A DNA stretch of 64,000 bases, taken from positions 186,001 through 250,000 of the forward strand of contig JAEHOE010000090.1 in assembly GCA_016858145.1 (NCBI GenBank), given 5' to 3'. A program made the position numbers and the translations under genes. The DNA is from Edaphochlamys debaryana (Eukaryota; Chlorophyta; Chlorophyceae; Chlamydomonadales). Positions 24,171 to 37,000 of this stretch are shown piece after piece; position 1 is the stretch's first letter; each line of letters starts with the position of its first letter. The notes under the pieces were generated by a model, which saw nothing but the letters and a program-made list of their open reading frames with translations, was not told where the DNA came from and ran no database searches.

Positions 24171-26093
24171 TGAACCTCAGAACTGAGGGTCGTGTGGTTG
24201 CTCCTCAGCGGCCGCGCGCGGGTCGGGTTAGTCCCCTGCATGCCTAGACGCCTAGCCTTGCACGCACGAGGGAGGGGGAGGGGGCACCCCGGGCGCGAAG
24301 GTGTGGGGCATCACTGCGGGCTGTGCTGGTCGACGTCTGTGCCGCGCTCAAAACGATGTGTGGTCATGGTTAAGCATTCTGTCGCGGTCTGGCTAGAGGG
24401 GAGATAGGCAGTGGGAGCAACAAGAGAAGTACCGGACATTTGCGCCTGGACTTTCGTCGTGCCCAGTGGGCGTGACGTGTCGATGGATGGCGGGGATGGA
24501 TGGCCCGCACCGCACGTCTGCGGGCGGAGAACGAGCGTGGAGAGCGCACCGTGCCAGAAGCGGCCCTGTCCCTGGGTTGGGTGCGTGTGCTGGGGATGGC
24601 GGCTGCCGGCTCCAGGCGGTAGCCGCAGGCGTAGCGGCGCAGGGTGATAGGAACCGGCTGCCGGCTGCGGCTGCCGGCTGGCGTGCTGGCCTATTCTGGT
24701 CGCGGGGTCGGGGATGCGTTGCTGAACGTGGTACCGTAACCCCTGGGGATGGGACTCATCTGTTCGGGGCGGGGGAGAGCGAACGTGGGGAGCACACGGG
24801 GCTTCACTTCGGAAGTGCCGCCGACGGCGGGGCTGTTGTCCGGTATTGCCTCACTTGTGGCGGGGATAGGTTGGGGGATGGCGTGCTCGCTGAGCTTGTC
24901 CACGCACGTCTTGCTGAATGTGGTTGCCCCTGACGCGCTATCGGTCTGCACGCGTGCTAGCGTCACTGTGGATCGCACGTGGATCGTGCATGCCGAGAGT
25001 CCCCGCGCACGCACGCGGACTGACCGCTCCAGGATAGAGGCGATAGAGGGCCAGGGGCCCGAGCCTCGCCGACTCCCAGACTTGAAGCCCTGGTGCTTGA
25101 CACCTGGAGACAAATCGGGTGAACAGGCTGTTGCCGCCATGCCTCTGGCTTAGGCCGGCGGTCGCAATCGGTTCGGTACGGCAAGCTGTACTACACGCAC
25201 AAGCCCACACACGAGTGACGCGACCCACCAGCTGCCATCTGCGCTCAGCCAGGGTCTTGCTCTTTCCGCTTTCTCGAGGAGCTCAGCACACGACCCACCG
25301 TGTACCGAAGACCTGGACCCCACGGCCCAGCCTACCGAGTGACTTTACAGCGCCGCCGCTGCACTCAGAGCGCCGCCCCTCGCGCCCCCGCCGCTTCGTC
25401 CCCTCCACCCCCTCCGCCGCTCCCGGCCCGATGAGGCGGCCAGGCTTCATCCTTCTTTTGTCCCTTCTTTTCCCCCTCCCCTCCCCTTCAGCATTGAGGC
25501 GCGCAGGATTCTCACAGCGGGAGTGCGGTACCGGATTGTAGGGGCACGTGATGTAGGGGCATCGTCTGCAGGCTTAGGCTGCCCCAAGCGCTGCATGCGT
25601 GCTGCGCGGGGCGCTGTCGGGGCCAGCACCACCGTCTGCCGGGGCTCCGGGCGAGCTGGCCAGCCGGCTGGCCGCTGATCTATCTGCACGATGACTGTGT
25701 CCGTGTCAGTGGCGCGTGGTTGGCGCTGGTTGGGTTGGGTTGGGTTGGGTTTGCATCGACTCGCGCGCACACACTCGCTTGTTGCCAATGCAGAGAGCTC
25801 CCAGCAGTCCCAGGCCAAGAACCTGGCTGGATCGCTTGATTGATTGCATAAGAACAACTCCCTCCTAAACAAGGGTGTCTGTCCCTCCTCAGGACAGGGA
25901 AAAGGGCTGAGCCCCAGACCCCGCGAGGCCGGGCAGCACTGGGGCCGCGCACTCAAGCACTGAGCCCCACAGCGCACGGACTGAACCCACGTCGCCATAA
26001 GTTGTTTGTTGGGGGCATTCGCAACCCCGCAATGCCGGACTTGGCCGGTTGGGTTGGGCGCGCAAACACACGCCGACACGGGGTAATCCTGGA

Positions 26094-26154
26094 GGGCTGA
26101 GCCCCCCGGCTGGTGCTCCGCGCGCCAGGCGCTACGCGCCGGGGGCTCAGCCCC
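26094..26154. repeat. GC-rich inverted repeat (hairpin)
   Basis: GGGCTGAGCCCCCCGGC (26094-26110) pairs with GCCGGGGGCTCAGCCC (26138-26153), one base short of perfect, around a 27-nt loop that is itself GC-rich. It lies about 390 bp past the LRR gene stop. It could be a small mobile hairpin or a 3'-end structure. Confidence 0.75.
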
Positions 26155-26262
26155 AAAACTCTCGTAAAGGGGTGGAAAGGGGTGGACAACGTGGACATAG
26201 CGTACCCGCCCCCCAGTTTCTCGAGGAGGCGGCCGCCCACTCATTGGGGGCAGGCAGGCGTG

Positions 26263-26267
26263 TTACA
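26263..26267 (-). promoter_or_regulatory. Candidate polyadenylation signal (TGTAA) of the LRR gene
   Basis: TGTAA on the minus strand, 280 bases past the stop codon at 26547. Confidence 0.4.
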
Positions 26268-26546
26268 CATGAGCCTGTGCCGCTGCATGGCAGCAGCCCA
26301 ACCTCGTTCGCAATAGGTGCGAAACTGTAACCTCAACCGGCCACCTACTGTACGTGCATGCGTACAGGAGTTGGGAGATGCTTTCGTGCCCAAGCCTCCG
26401 CCTGACCAGCAATCCAATCGGTGTCATAAACTTGCAGCATCCCAGGGCACTCATGGGCTGCCTAACGTAGCCCGCAAGGCCACACACATGCACCTACGAA
26501 TTCCAGAGTTGGTTTCTGCGCCCTCCTGCATGCGTGCTCGACCTGG

Positions 26547-29500
26547 CTACTTCTCCCCGGCCCCGTGATCCCACTCCACCTGCCCCGCCGCCTCCTGCGC
26601 CTTGGCCAGGAGGCCCCCCACCTCCTCCCCCCACGCCTCCGACCCGCCCGGGCCCAGACCCAGGTCAGACACCGCCCCCGCCTTCCCCTCCCGGCTGCTG
26701 CCGCCACCACCCTCCTCCCCCTTCCCTCCACCTCCGCTCTCCCCTTCTCCGTACCCCGCGCTCCCCTCTCCACCCTCGCCCATGCTCTCCCCCGGGCTCT
26801 CCCCCTGCCCCTCCTCCCGCAGATCGTCCACCCCCCACCCTCCCCCCATGGGACCCATGCCCCCCTCCCCCCCATCGCTCCCCTCCTCCTCCCCCTCCTC
26901 CTCCCCCTCCGAGTCCTCTGGCTCTTCCACCAGATCGGGGTCCCTGCCCAGGGCCGGCATCATGTGTCGAAGCCACCTGCCAGGGAGAAAGGAAGGTTTG
27001 GGAAGGGCAGTAGCGGTCAAAGGTCAGGCGCAAGCACACGGTTCCCTGACTGCCCGAGCCGACCCCCAGGCTCCACCGACCCCTCACCTCTTCAGCCTGC
27101 CCCTCCTCACTGACCTCAGAACCTTCATCCCCCTGCCCCCCTGCCCCCCCCCCCCGCCCCCCCCTGCCCCCCCCCTGCCCCCCCCTGCCCCCCCCTGCCC
27201 CCCCCCTGCCCCCCCCTGCCCCCCCCCCGCCCCACCTCAGCGCGTCCCTCGACGCCGGTGTGAGGGCGCAGCCGAAGCCCAGGTGCTCCAGGGAGGGCAG
27301 CGCGGCCAGCAGGCCCAGAAGCACGCCGCGGACCACCTGGGGGCTAGGCGGGTAAGAAGCAGGGTAGAGGGGGGTTGAGGGATAGGGGTAGGAAGCAAGG
27401 AGGCGCAAGGAATCAGCCAGTCGATGATCTCCGCGAGGATCCATTGCAATGCCGGCACGACCCCCAAACAGGTGGCTGGTGACACATCCACCCCTCAAGC
27501 GGCTCCGCTGCGCCCCCCCCCCCCCCCACACACACCTCTGCGTCGCTCCACTCTCCCACCCCGTAGCCACGCATGCACACGCCCATGCCGAGCCCATGCA
27601 ACACTCGATCTGCATGCACGAGCCCATGCACGAGCCCATGCACGTGCACGTGCAGCCGTCCATGCATGCCCCCCCCTCCCACCTCTGCGTCGCTCCACTC
27701 GTCCGCGTGGCACAGCTCCAACTGCCGCAGGTGGCGGAGGGGGGCCAGGGCGCCCACCTGTGTACGCAGTGCGTAGGACAGGGGGGTAGGGCGTGTGTGT
27801 AGAGATGGGTAATGAACCGCCTGCTCCGGGGGCTCTTAGGGGTGGAGAGGTCGGTCTGACTGTGCCCCCCCACGACTACCACACCGAGAGAATACCCAAA
27901 GGGCACATCCGCCCGCAGGTGCTCGCACGGGTGTGCGTAAGGCAAGAGGGTGCGCGTGCAACTCATCCCCACTACCCGCCACGAACCCCCCCCCCCAGCC
28001 CTCCCTCAGGGCCCCACCGCAATGATGGGCAGCGTGCAGTCGTTCAAGTACAGCTCCTGCGCAGGGGGGGGGGGGGCAGGGGGGGGGGGGCAGCGGGAGG
28101 CAAGGGCGCCGGCATGGGCGACGTGCGCATGTGGACGCCCCGGATGCCCTGATCCCTCCAACCCGCGCACTGCTGGGTGCCCCCTTTAGCCGCAGCTGAG
28201 GCCCTGGGCCAGAGCCCAGTCCCACCTGCAGGGAGGGCGGGCAGGCCGCCGCCAGCGCTGCCACGTCAGCAACGTCCAACCACAGGCCGCTGATCTGCGA
28301 GGGATGGGGGTCGGGGGTGGGGTGGGGGGGTGGATGGGTGGATTGAAAACGGGCCTGTGCGCGGGACAGGGACCTCCCGAGTCTCAGCCCCCGGCTGCGC
28401 GGCGTGACCTCCCCACAGGCGGTCCCTGCCCGCCTCCCTGCCCTTCCCTCCCCCCTCCGCACCCTTGTTACCCACGCCCACCTGCAGCGTCCGCAGCCCC
28501 GGCAGCAGCCCCAGGCCGCACAGCCACACGCCGTGCCCCCCCAGCGGGGCGCCGGGGGGTGGGCCCAGGCGCCCCACGTCCACCGGCCCCCGAATCTCCA
28601 GAGAGCGGTGCGGCTGCGGGGTGGGGGTGGGGGGCCGGCAGGGTTACGAGAGCTTTGCCGAACCGGGCTGAGACATTGCATTGGAAAGGTGGCAGCTTGC
28701 TGCCGTGCTTGAGAGCTTGGGCCGGCAGGGTCACGAGAGCTTCGTTGAACCGAATCGTCATCTCCTTCCGCGAAGCAAACCCGAGGCATCCCCCCGGACC
28801 CCGGACCCAGCCCAGCCGTGCGGTCAGCCCCGCCCAGCGCCAGCCCCCCCGACCCCCGTAAGCCCCCGCTCCCCCTAGCCCTCCACATCACCGGCCCCCA
28901 GGCCCACCCAGGCCCCCCGAGCAGGCCCCCCCGGGCCCCCCGAGCAGGCTCCCCCGGGGCCCCCCCAGGCCCACCTGCGGCAGGCGGTGCCTGAAGGCCC
29001 CTATGGCCGAGGCCAGGGTGGTGGCGGCGGCGGGGAGCAGCCGCACGCCGTCGTCGGCGTCTGGGGGGAAGGGGTGGGGTGGGGGGGGAGGGGGAGGGGG
29101 GAGGGGGGTTGGGGAACAGGGCGGACAGGGGTTGGGTACGTGTCAGGAGGCGCACGCCGTCGTCAGCGTCAGCGTCTGGGGGGTGGGGAGTGGGGGGAGG
29201 GGGAAAGAGCTGAGGCCCCAGGTGATAGTGTTCCCCCACTCCACGCCCCGATCCGCCCCCCCCCCCCAACCCACACTGCCCACAGTCTATGGATGTGTCT
29301 GCCGCCAGGGAGATGAGGCTGGGGGGCAGGCGCATGGCGGCCAGCACCGCGGGGGCGGCGCCGTCCTCGATGATCAGCTCCTTTGGGGGGGGGGGCAAGG
29401 GGGGGGGGGAATGGCGGGGTAGGAGGGGGAAGGGGGGCGGAGGAGGGGGCAAAGGGGGATGGGTGGAGCGAGGGAAGAGAAGGGGGACGGTCGCAATCAG

Positions 29501-32500
29501 CGGCTCGTGGGGTAACGCGGGCAAGGGGGGCGGACACCGGGGGCGGAAGGGGGAGAGGAGTAGGAGGGGGCACGTGGGGGTGGCACGCGGGGGCCACGGT
29601 GTGTGTGTGGGGGGTCACACGTGGTCCATTGCCGACCCGGCGCAGCCCCCTCCGCCCTCGCCCGCTCGCGCCCGCACCTTGAGGCGGGGGGGCAGCACCA
29701 CGGGCAGGGGCGCGGCCGCACCGCCGCTGGGCCCCAGTGCCGCCAGGGGCCCGGCGGGGGCCAGCGCGGCGGGCCCAACCGGGCCCAGGCCCAGACCTAT
29801 GACACCGCCTCCACCACCGCCGCCGCCTCCACCACCGCCGCCCGCGGCAGCGGCGCCCGCCGCGGCGCCGGCGGCGAAGGCCTGCGCCGCTGCGTCCGCC
29901 GCCTCCAGGGCCGCCGCGGGCATCTTGATGCGGAGGCAGCGCAGGAGCGTGAGCTTGGACACCGCCTCCACCACCGCCTCCACCGCCTCCACCACCGGGA
30001 CAGGCCCTCCAGGGCGCACACCTGGGGGTCGGGGGGGGGGCGGTAGGGCGGGGGTAGGAGAGGGCGGGTGTAAGGGCATGGGTCAGGCCGCTATGGTCTT
30101 GCTCGTGCGCACGTCCACTATTGACTGTGGGAATGGACAGGCCCTCGAGGGGGCACACCTGGGGGGGGGGCTATCCTGCTGGGACCAAAATACAAATGGG
30201 ACCGGGACACGCCGCAAACGCATTGGCGGACTTCCAACGGACCGCCGCGGCAGTGGACTCTCCGCGGCGCCGAGGCGTGAGGCCATGCCGTGACTGCTGC
30301 GTGCTGACCTGGGCCACCAAGGAAGAGCTCGAGGCGCTGAGGGAGAGCAGCCGCATCGTGTGCTCTCCCTCAGCGCCTCGAGGCCTTCCTTGGTGGCCGT
30401 GGTGGGCAGGCCGGCGGCGGCGGTGGCATGCAGTCCGTATTGGGCCCTGCAATCGACCTTGGGGGTCCAGTGCCAATATCTATCTAGCACCGTATCTGCC
30501 AGCCTTGCAGTCCAGTACCTTGGTTGGTGAACTGATTGATGAAGTCCCTTTCCCAGGCCGCCCCGCCCCCCCGCACGCGCCCCCTCCCACCCACCTCGTC
30601 CCGCGTGAGCGTGACGGGCCTGTCACACACCCCCATCACATCCACAACCAATCCCACAAGCGCTCCACACGCCCACCTCGTCCCGCGTGAGCGTGTAGGG
30701 CCCTGCCATACCAACCCACCACACCCACACCCACCCATCCACCCCCCACCCCACCTCGTCCCGTGTGAGCGTGTAGGGCCCCGAGGTCAGCACCGCCAGG
30801 TTGGGCAGGTGGCGGAGGGCGGGGGTGAGCGCCACCAGGGGGGCCTCCTGGGCGGAGAGGCGGGTCAGGCCTGGGGGCGGGGGGGGGGCAGGGGAGGGGG
30901 GGGGGGGAAGGGCACACCATGAAGCCCATCCCGCATCCGATGCGTGGGGGAGTTGATGGGGATCACCGCATGGAGCCCGCCATCCCCATGCAGCAAGGGG
31001 GTAGAAACCGTGACTAAAGCCATGCCCCCACGCAACGATACGGCAAGCACCCGAGGAACGCCTGCGCTGTGAGCCCGCCCACCTGCCACGTTACGCCTCC
31101 CCCGTTATTCATTAAGCAGCTGACCGACCGGCCCCCCCACTGCCCCCCCGCACCGCTGAGGGAGGCCAGGGACGCCGCCGCCGCCGCCGCGGCCCTGCGC
31201 GAGGGCCCCGCGGGCGACAGGTCCAGCGCCCTCAGCTGCCTGAGGCGGTGCATGGAGTCAATGGCGCCCCAGCTGAGCGTGTCCTGGGGAAGGAAAGGCG
31301 AAGGCACGTCAACCGCCAACCGCCAACCGCCAACCGACGAACGGGATTCTGTCCCAACTAAGCATGAGTCAACCATCTGCCCACGGCCCAAGAACCACCA
31401 CCCAACCGCCCAACCGCCAACCGCCCAACCGCTACCTGCTCCAGCGGCAGCGTGAAGTCCTCCAGGTGCGGGCAGCGCTCCAGCCCCGCCCCCAGCGCCT
31501 CGGGCCACCCGCTGCAGCGGCGGAGCGTGATCTGGCGCAGGCGCAGGCGGAGCGGCGGGGAGGCCATCTGGGGGCGGGCGGGGGAGAAGAAGGGACAGAG
31601 GTTGTGGCCGTGTGGGGGGGTGGGTTGGGCGAGGATTGCGCACGTGGGTTCGGGCAGAGATGCGCGGAACTACGTATAAAGGGTCAGCACATGCAACGGC
31701 AAGGCCGCAACAGCCCTGACCTTGCGCACCTAGCAGAGGCCATGATCCGGGTGCTGACAGCCGAACCCAAACCCTACGATGGAATGCGCATGTCCTGCGC
31801 ACCCGCGCACCTGCAGCAGCGCCGGCAGCCCACCGATGCCGCAGCAGTGGGCGGTGATGGAAGTAAGGCTGGGGGCGGCGGCGGCGATGGCGGCGGCGAC
31901 GGCGTTGGATGACAAGTTGAAGTTGACCAACCGCAGTGCCGTGACGCCACAGCCCGGGGTGGCGGAGCCGCCAAGGGCGGAGGCGGCGGAGGCGGACGGC
32001 TCGGCGGCGGTGGCGCTGCCGCTGCCGCTGGCACCGCCGCCGCCGTCGTTGGCGGCGCCGCTGGCGCGGACCGCCTCCGCCACCACTGCCAGCGCCGCCA
32101 GCCTGTGGGGTTGGGAGGGGTTCGGGGAGTGGGGCACGTGAGAGCCTTAACACCAGCAGCGGACCGGCCTGCTGCCTCCTTTCCCTCTCTCCTTCCTCGC
32201 TAGAGCCCTCCCTCCCCACGTCCTCTTGCCGCCAACACCCAAGCCCACCTCTGAAGTACATGCGTCTTTAAAGGCAGGTCCAGACTTGACAGGAATCCCA
32301 CTCTCGTGCGCCATCGCCTCCGTATCTGTCCGGGGTGCGTGTCTGCTACACCCTCCCTCCTCCCTTCTACCCCCCTTCCCTCCCCCCTCCCCCCTCCCCC
32401 AAGCTCACCCCCTCGCCTGCCGCTCCTCCTGGCGGGGGTCCTGCAGGTCCAGCACCAGGCTGGCCGGCCGGCAGCCCCTCGCCAGAATCCCCCTCAAACT

Positions 32501-32839
32501 CCGCACCATCTCCGCCGTGCCCACCGGCCCGAGCAGCCGCACCCGCGCCGGCCCCGTCCCGCCCTCGGCGCTGCTGCCCGCGCCCGCGACCACCGCGTAA
32601 CCAAACGCGGCGCCGGCGTCGTTGGGCAGGCGCGCGATGCCCGAGGCGCGTAGCGCGAGCGCGCTGCGGTCGATCGCGCCGCGGACGTCGCGGTTGACGA
32701 GGCGCAGGGCGCAGCGGTCAGAGGGGTCGAGGGCGTCGCGGGCGATGGGGAGGACTTCGACCAGGCGGGCGAGGGAGAGCGCGGGGGAGAGGGGGAGTGG
32801 CGCCGCGCGGGCGCTGCTGGCGCGTGGTGGCGACGACAT
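26547..32839 (-). CDS. F-box/leucine-rich-repeat-like protein
   Basis: Exons verified in phase are 32409-32839, 31811-32102, 31436-31567, 31154-31283 and 30755-30870. Further exons run down to a last exon from about 26977 to the TGA at 26547; their exact joins near 30000 are unresolved. The N-terminus has an F-box-like helical segment (LVEVLPIARDALDPSDRCALRLVNRDVRGAI), then irregular leucine-rich repeats such as VTALRLVNFNLSSNAVAAAI, LRLRQITLRRCSG, LRALDLSP, ISGLWLDVADVAALAAACP, LRHLRQLELCHADEW and LPSLEHLGFGCAL. The tail is a very acidic Glu/Gly run. F-box/LRR proteins usually select substrates for SCF ubiquitin ligases; whether this one binds SKP1 cannot be read here. Introns carry poly-C tracts, duplicated junctions and one long hairpin. 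Confidence 0.75.
27126..27235 (-). repeat. C-tract intron repeat, G-rich on the transcribed sense strand
   Basis: A run of (C6-9)TG units forms the intron just after the exon that ends at 27236. On the gene's sense strand it is a series of G-tracts that could form G-quadruplexes. Confidence 0.8.
30312..30398. repeat. 38-bp near-perfect inverted repeat in an LRR-gene intron
   Basis: The left arm, 30312-30349, and the right arm, 30361-30398, are reverse complements over 38 bases with only two adjacent mismatches, separated by an 11-nt loop (GCCGCATCGTG). The transcript would fold into a long hairpin on either strand. It is a candidate small-RNA precursor or the product of a local inverted duplication. 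Confidence 0.9.
30591..30790 (-). repeat. Three tandem copies of an exon end and donor in the LRR gene
   Basis: The + strand block CACCTCGTCCC(G)CGTGAGCGTG, coding the end of LTRDE plus its donor, occurs at the true exon end (30755) and again with donors at 30676 and 30594. Spacing is about 80 bp. Confidence 0.85.
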
Positions 32840-34032
32840 GGCCCCGCGCCGCTAGAGATGTTTCGATCGGGATGAAGTGGCTGTCTTGGGCTTGAAGTAA
32901 AGCGTGGGGCGAGTAAGAGTGCGGGGGGACGGAGAGCGAGCGCGGGGAAGCGCGGGAGAGGGGACGGGGCCGGTGACGCGGGAAGGGGGCGCCGCCGCTG
33001 GCAGCGGCGCCTGGATGGAGTTGCACTGCTGCTGGGCGCTGAGCCCCGCTGCCGCTGCTCCGACGTGCTGCGCTGCGCTAGCTGCCGAGGACGGCGAATG
33101 GCTGCAGCAGTGGCTTAGCTGAGCGGATTCCGGTGCTGCCCGGTGCGAAGGACGACACGGAAAGAGGCGCTTGGCGTGGCGCTGTACGTGGTGGGAAGGT
33201 AGCATCATTGCAGAGCAGAACGTAGAGGAGGGCAAATGCTCAACTTAATCAGGGGGCAGAGCGTCATTGCCGCCCCCACACGAGCACAAGAGCGGCCATG
33301 CGGGCCCCGGCTTTCGCGCAATCGTTGCATTTGCTGGCCTTGCTTTTCGCGTAACTCATCTCCCGTGTCTCCTTCCCCCGGCTTTCACCCTGCCCCTCGC
33401 ACTCGGGCGTGCCCCTACGCGATGCAACAACCTGGCGGCTGGCGCGAGGACCGCTTCCCTGCTGGCGCGCACCCCGCGGCTGCGTAACTCTCTAGCCTAC
33501 CCGCCTTCCCACCCCACCGCGGTATGGGCCTCTCCTCTCGAGCTGCGCCCGTGCCCGGCATAAGCGTGTCTGCCCCTGCCCTGCCGAACCTAGCTCAGCG
33601 CATGACCCGGCACTTCCTACCCACTGCTCTCATAAAAGGCAACCGCTACGGTATCCCAGCGTAAGCCTCACGTGCAATTGGGTTTCGTATAAGCCAAGGC
33701 CTCCTTAGCCTCCACCGGTGCCAATCCGGCATCGCCACCGGCCCGGGCCGAGCAGCAGTGCTGGCGGCGGCCCCGTGCGCTCCGTCCGTGCGCCGAGAAC
33801 CACAGTCCCCGTCCTCTACCGACGAGCTCCGTCCGTGCGCCGTCAGCAAGCAAGCGACGCACGGGGGCACGGAAGCGCGAGACGCGCGCCTTCACAGGCA
33901 CGTACCATCCTCCTCTGCCTCACACGTGGTCCGGGTCCATGCTGCGGCTGGGTGCCACCGCCAGCGCTGAGCGGCACGGGGACACGAAAAGTGCCCCCAT
34001 CCTCAACACGCCTCTACCGCTCCTCCTCCGCC
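32840..34032. other. Intergenic region upstream of the LRR gene
   Basis: This contains the LRR gene promoter and the TBC gene 3' end. The last codons of the TBC gene are partly duplicated here: GGGTCCATGCTGCGGCTG occurs at about 33934 and 34047. TGTAA overlaps the TBC stop codon itself. No other coding exon was supported. Confidence 0.6.
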
Positions 34033-37000
34033 TTACACTCGGTGCGGGTCCATGCTGCGGCTGAGCGTGGCGTACCCAACCGCCACAACCGCCGCCACGT
34101 ACACGCCCGCCACCATCACCACGGACAGCCGGGACCGGCCGCCGCCCGCCAGGGCCCCCCACACGCGCGCCAGCGGCGACCGGCTGCCCCCCGCCGGCAG
34201 GCCCAGCTCAGAGGGGTCGGGCCACTCGGCCGGGGCCTCCGAGGGCACCAGCCAGGGCCCGTGGTGCCCAGACAGTCTGGCCGCGTGGGCAACGCAAGCG
34301 GTGAGGTCGAGCGGGGCCGGCGGCGCGGCGGCGTCCGCGGCGGAGGCGCCGCCGCGGCGGCGGCGCAGCTGGGTTTGCGATGGGGGCGGTGGGGCGCGGG
34401 GGACGGGGCGGGAGGCGAGGAGCGCGTGGGGCGGGCAGGCGCGCCACAGCTTCTCGGCTTCGGCCATCAGGAAGTCGAGGCTGGGGCCGGCGCGGGCGCC
34501 GCGGCCCGACCCGAACCGGCCCGAGCTGCTGATGCTCAGCCGCCGGTCCGCTCCCGGCCCCGGCCCGTTGCCGTCCCCGCTTCCGCCAGTGCTGCCCCCT
34601 CCTGGCCCCTTGCCAGCCCCGCCAGGCGTCAGCTTGAGGTTGGCGAGGGCGGAATGCAGCTCCGGCATTTCCTCGCAGGCCAGAAGTGCCTCCCGCTGGC
34701 TCCGCATGGCCACGGCGCCCAGGTAGAGGGGCATGAGCGGGTGGCTGGCGAGGAAGAAGTCGAAGAGTCGCGAGGCGGAAGCCAGATCGTCGAGCTCGCG
34801 GGACCACCAGGTCAGGAACCAGGAGAGCGCGAAGAAGGGCTGCAGGCCCAGGGCGTTGATATGGGTCGTGATCTGCGGATCCGCCGCCCGTACGACGTAC
34901 GGCAGCAGGCCGAGCAGCTGCGCCACGGGCTGCAGGGTCGGGCGGGTGGCGTCACGAAGGTGCGTGGTGGCCAGGCGGCGGAGGAGGGAGAAGGCCAAAA
35001 GCTCGCCATGTGGGTCGGCGGCTACGAGTTCCTCGGCATGTGGGTCGGCACCCGGCGAGGCTGCGGCAGCTGCGGAGTGGGACCCCTGCGTCTCCGAGGC
35101 AGCGGGCGCGACGGCAGCGGCAGAGAGTGACCCGCCCTCGGCGCCCCCTCCGCCGCCGGCTGGACTCTCGCCATTGCAGACAGCACCGGCGCTCTGGGCA
35201 TGGGCGGCCGACGCCAGGCCGGAGCCGCGGCCTGGGCTGGCCGGCGCGCCATGGCCTCGCGCGGGAGACTCAGGCCCCCTCCCCGAGGCCGACGCTGAGA
35301 CAGCGGCCTCCGCGGGGGCCGGGGCGGAGGCCTCCACGGGGGGCGCCGGGGACGGGAGGGGGTCGGGCAGGGTTGCCATGGCCATGACCAGCACCCCCGC
35401 CACGTCATGGAGCCCTTGGTAGTAGTACACGTCGTCTGGGGGTTGGGTTGGGGGAGGAGGGGCGAGAGGGCATAGGCTTCAGCAGTGTGACACGCATCAA
35501 GAGTGCGCGGCACCAGGTCAGGCAGAGCGCGAGGGCTGCAGGTTTGAGGAGGGCATACCCAGCCCCGAACCCAGAGTGTCCTTGTGCGGCCACGCCCTGA
35601 GCCTTCAACCCATCCCACCGACCAGGCGACCACGGACCACCGACCCACTCACCCGGGCAAGCCCTCCCAACCACCCACTACCTTCGTTTCTTCAGCCCTC
35701 AGCCCCCGGCCCCCGAAGGCACGCCCCTTGCTCACCCGGATGCGCCCCCACCACGGCGTTCAGCAGCCGCTTGAGCTGCGCCCGCCGCGCCTCGCGCACC
35801 TCCTCCGTCTGCCCCCGCGTGAAGGACCACAGCGACCGCGCCACGTCCACCTCCACCACGGAGGAGTCGCGGTGGGGCGTGGAGGCCCAGGCCAGGTACT
35901 GGCGCCACGCCTCCTCCTCCCCGGGCGCCAGGTCGGAAGCTGCTGCTGTGGAGGAGCTGCCGTTCCGCCGCGAAGGAGCGTCGGCGGGGATGTGGGGGAT
36001 GGCATCTGGGTCGGGGGTGGAGGCGGCTGGGGCTGCGGGGTCGGCTGTGCCGCTGCCATGGGCCCCGCCGTCGCTAGCGCTTGATCGCCGCGACCGCTGC
36101 CGCTGGGTGCTGCCGGGTCCTCCCGAGCCCAAGCCGGGCGGTGAGCCCGACCCGGCTCCACTGCCTGGCGGCGAGGCGGCGGCGCCATCCATGCTGCTAC
36201 GGGACGCGGGGCTGCGCCCCGTAGCCCCAGCTTGCCGCTCGGGCGCCTGCGCGTGGCCGTTGGGGGCGGGTCCGGCAGCGCCCGGCCGTGGGGACGCCGT
36301 CGACCCACATGGCCCCAGCCCCGGCCCCGAGCGAGTGGGCGAGGAGGCGGAGCCGTCCGTGCCCTGGCGTAGGGGGGTAGCGTCAGACGAGCTGGGGGCA
36401 CGGCCCGATGGCGTGCGGCTCGGGGGCTGGCCCAGGGCCAGGCCGCTCCCGGCGTTGCCGACTGCAGGCGGGGTCACGCCCAGCAGCCGGGGCCACACCA
36501 CAGCGCGGATGCGGTCGTTTACGAAGCCGTGGGTGACGGCCAGGCGGCGGAGCCGCGACAGGTCCTGCGGAAGTATGGCGTTCAAGGAGTTGCGGGGTTT
36601 TGGTTAGGTCAGAAGTTGTGGGGAATGGCCGGGCTGGGTGGTGGAGGGGCGCGGCCAGGATGGACGCGTTCCTCTGCACACCGTCCCCACCTCGGGTGAG
36701 CGCAGCGCCTCCACCACCAGCGTCGCCGTCTTCAGTTCTGAGCCCGACAAGCCGTCAAGCAGTGCGTCGTAGCCGTCCGCGTGCGGGGAGCTAGCGCCCG
36801 GCCGGGTCGGGGGGCCCGAAGGGGCTGCTGCTGCCCCCAGCAAGGCGGAGCTTGAGCGGGAGGGCTGCAGCATGGCCAGCACCCGAGCGCCCGTTGCGGA
36901 GCCCATGCTCGCCGACCGCATGCTTGCTGGCGGTGGCGCCCCGCCGTCCGTCATAGCCTGCCGTGCCGGGCCCGGCCGAGCGGGCGAGCTTTCTGGCGAT

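Larger units (their letters stand above)
24171..26546. other. Intergenic region after the MED14 array
   Basis: No exon chain was recognised. It holds a short TTGGG-type tandem run near 25728-25752 and an inverted repeat at 26094-26154. It should contain the 3' UTRs of MED14 (+) and the LRR gene (-). Confidence 0.6.

Noticed and set aside
25728..25752. TTGGG tandem run resembling a telomeric repeat
   Set aside because: Only four to five units, not TTTAGGG or TTTTAGGG, and unique sequence continues on both sides. It is a simple repeat.
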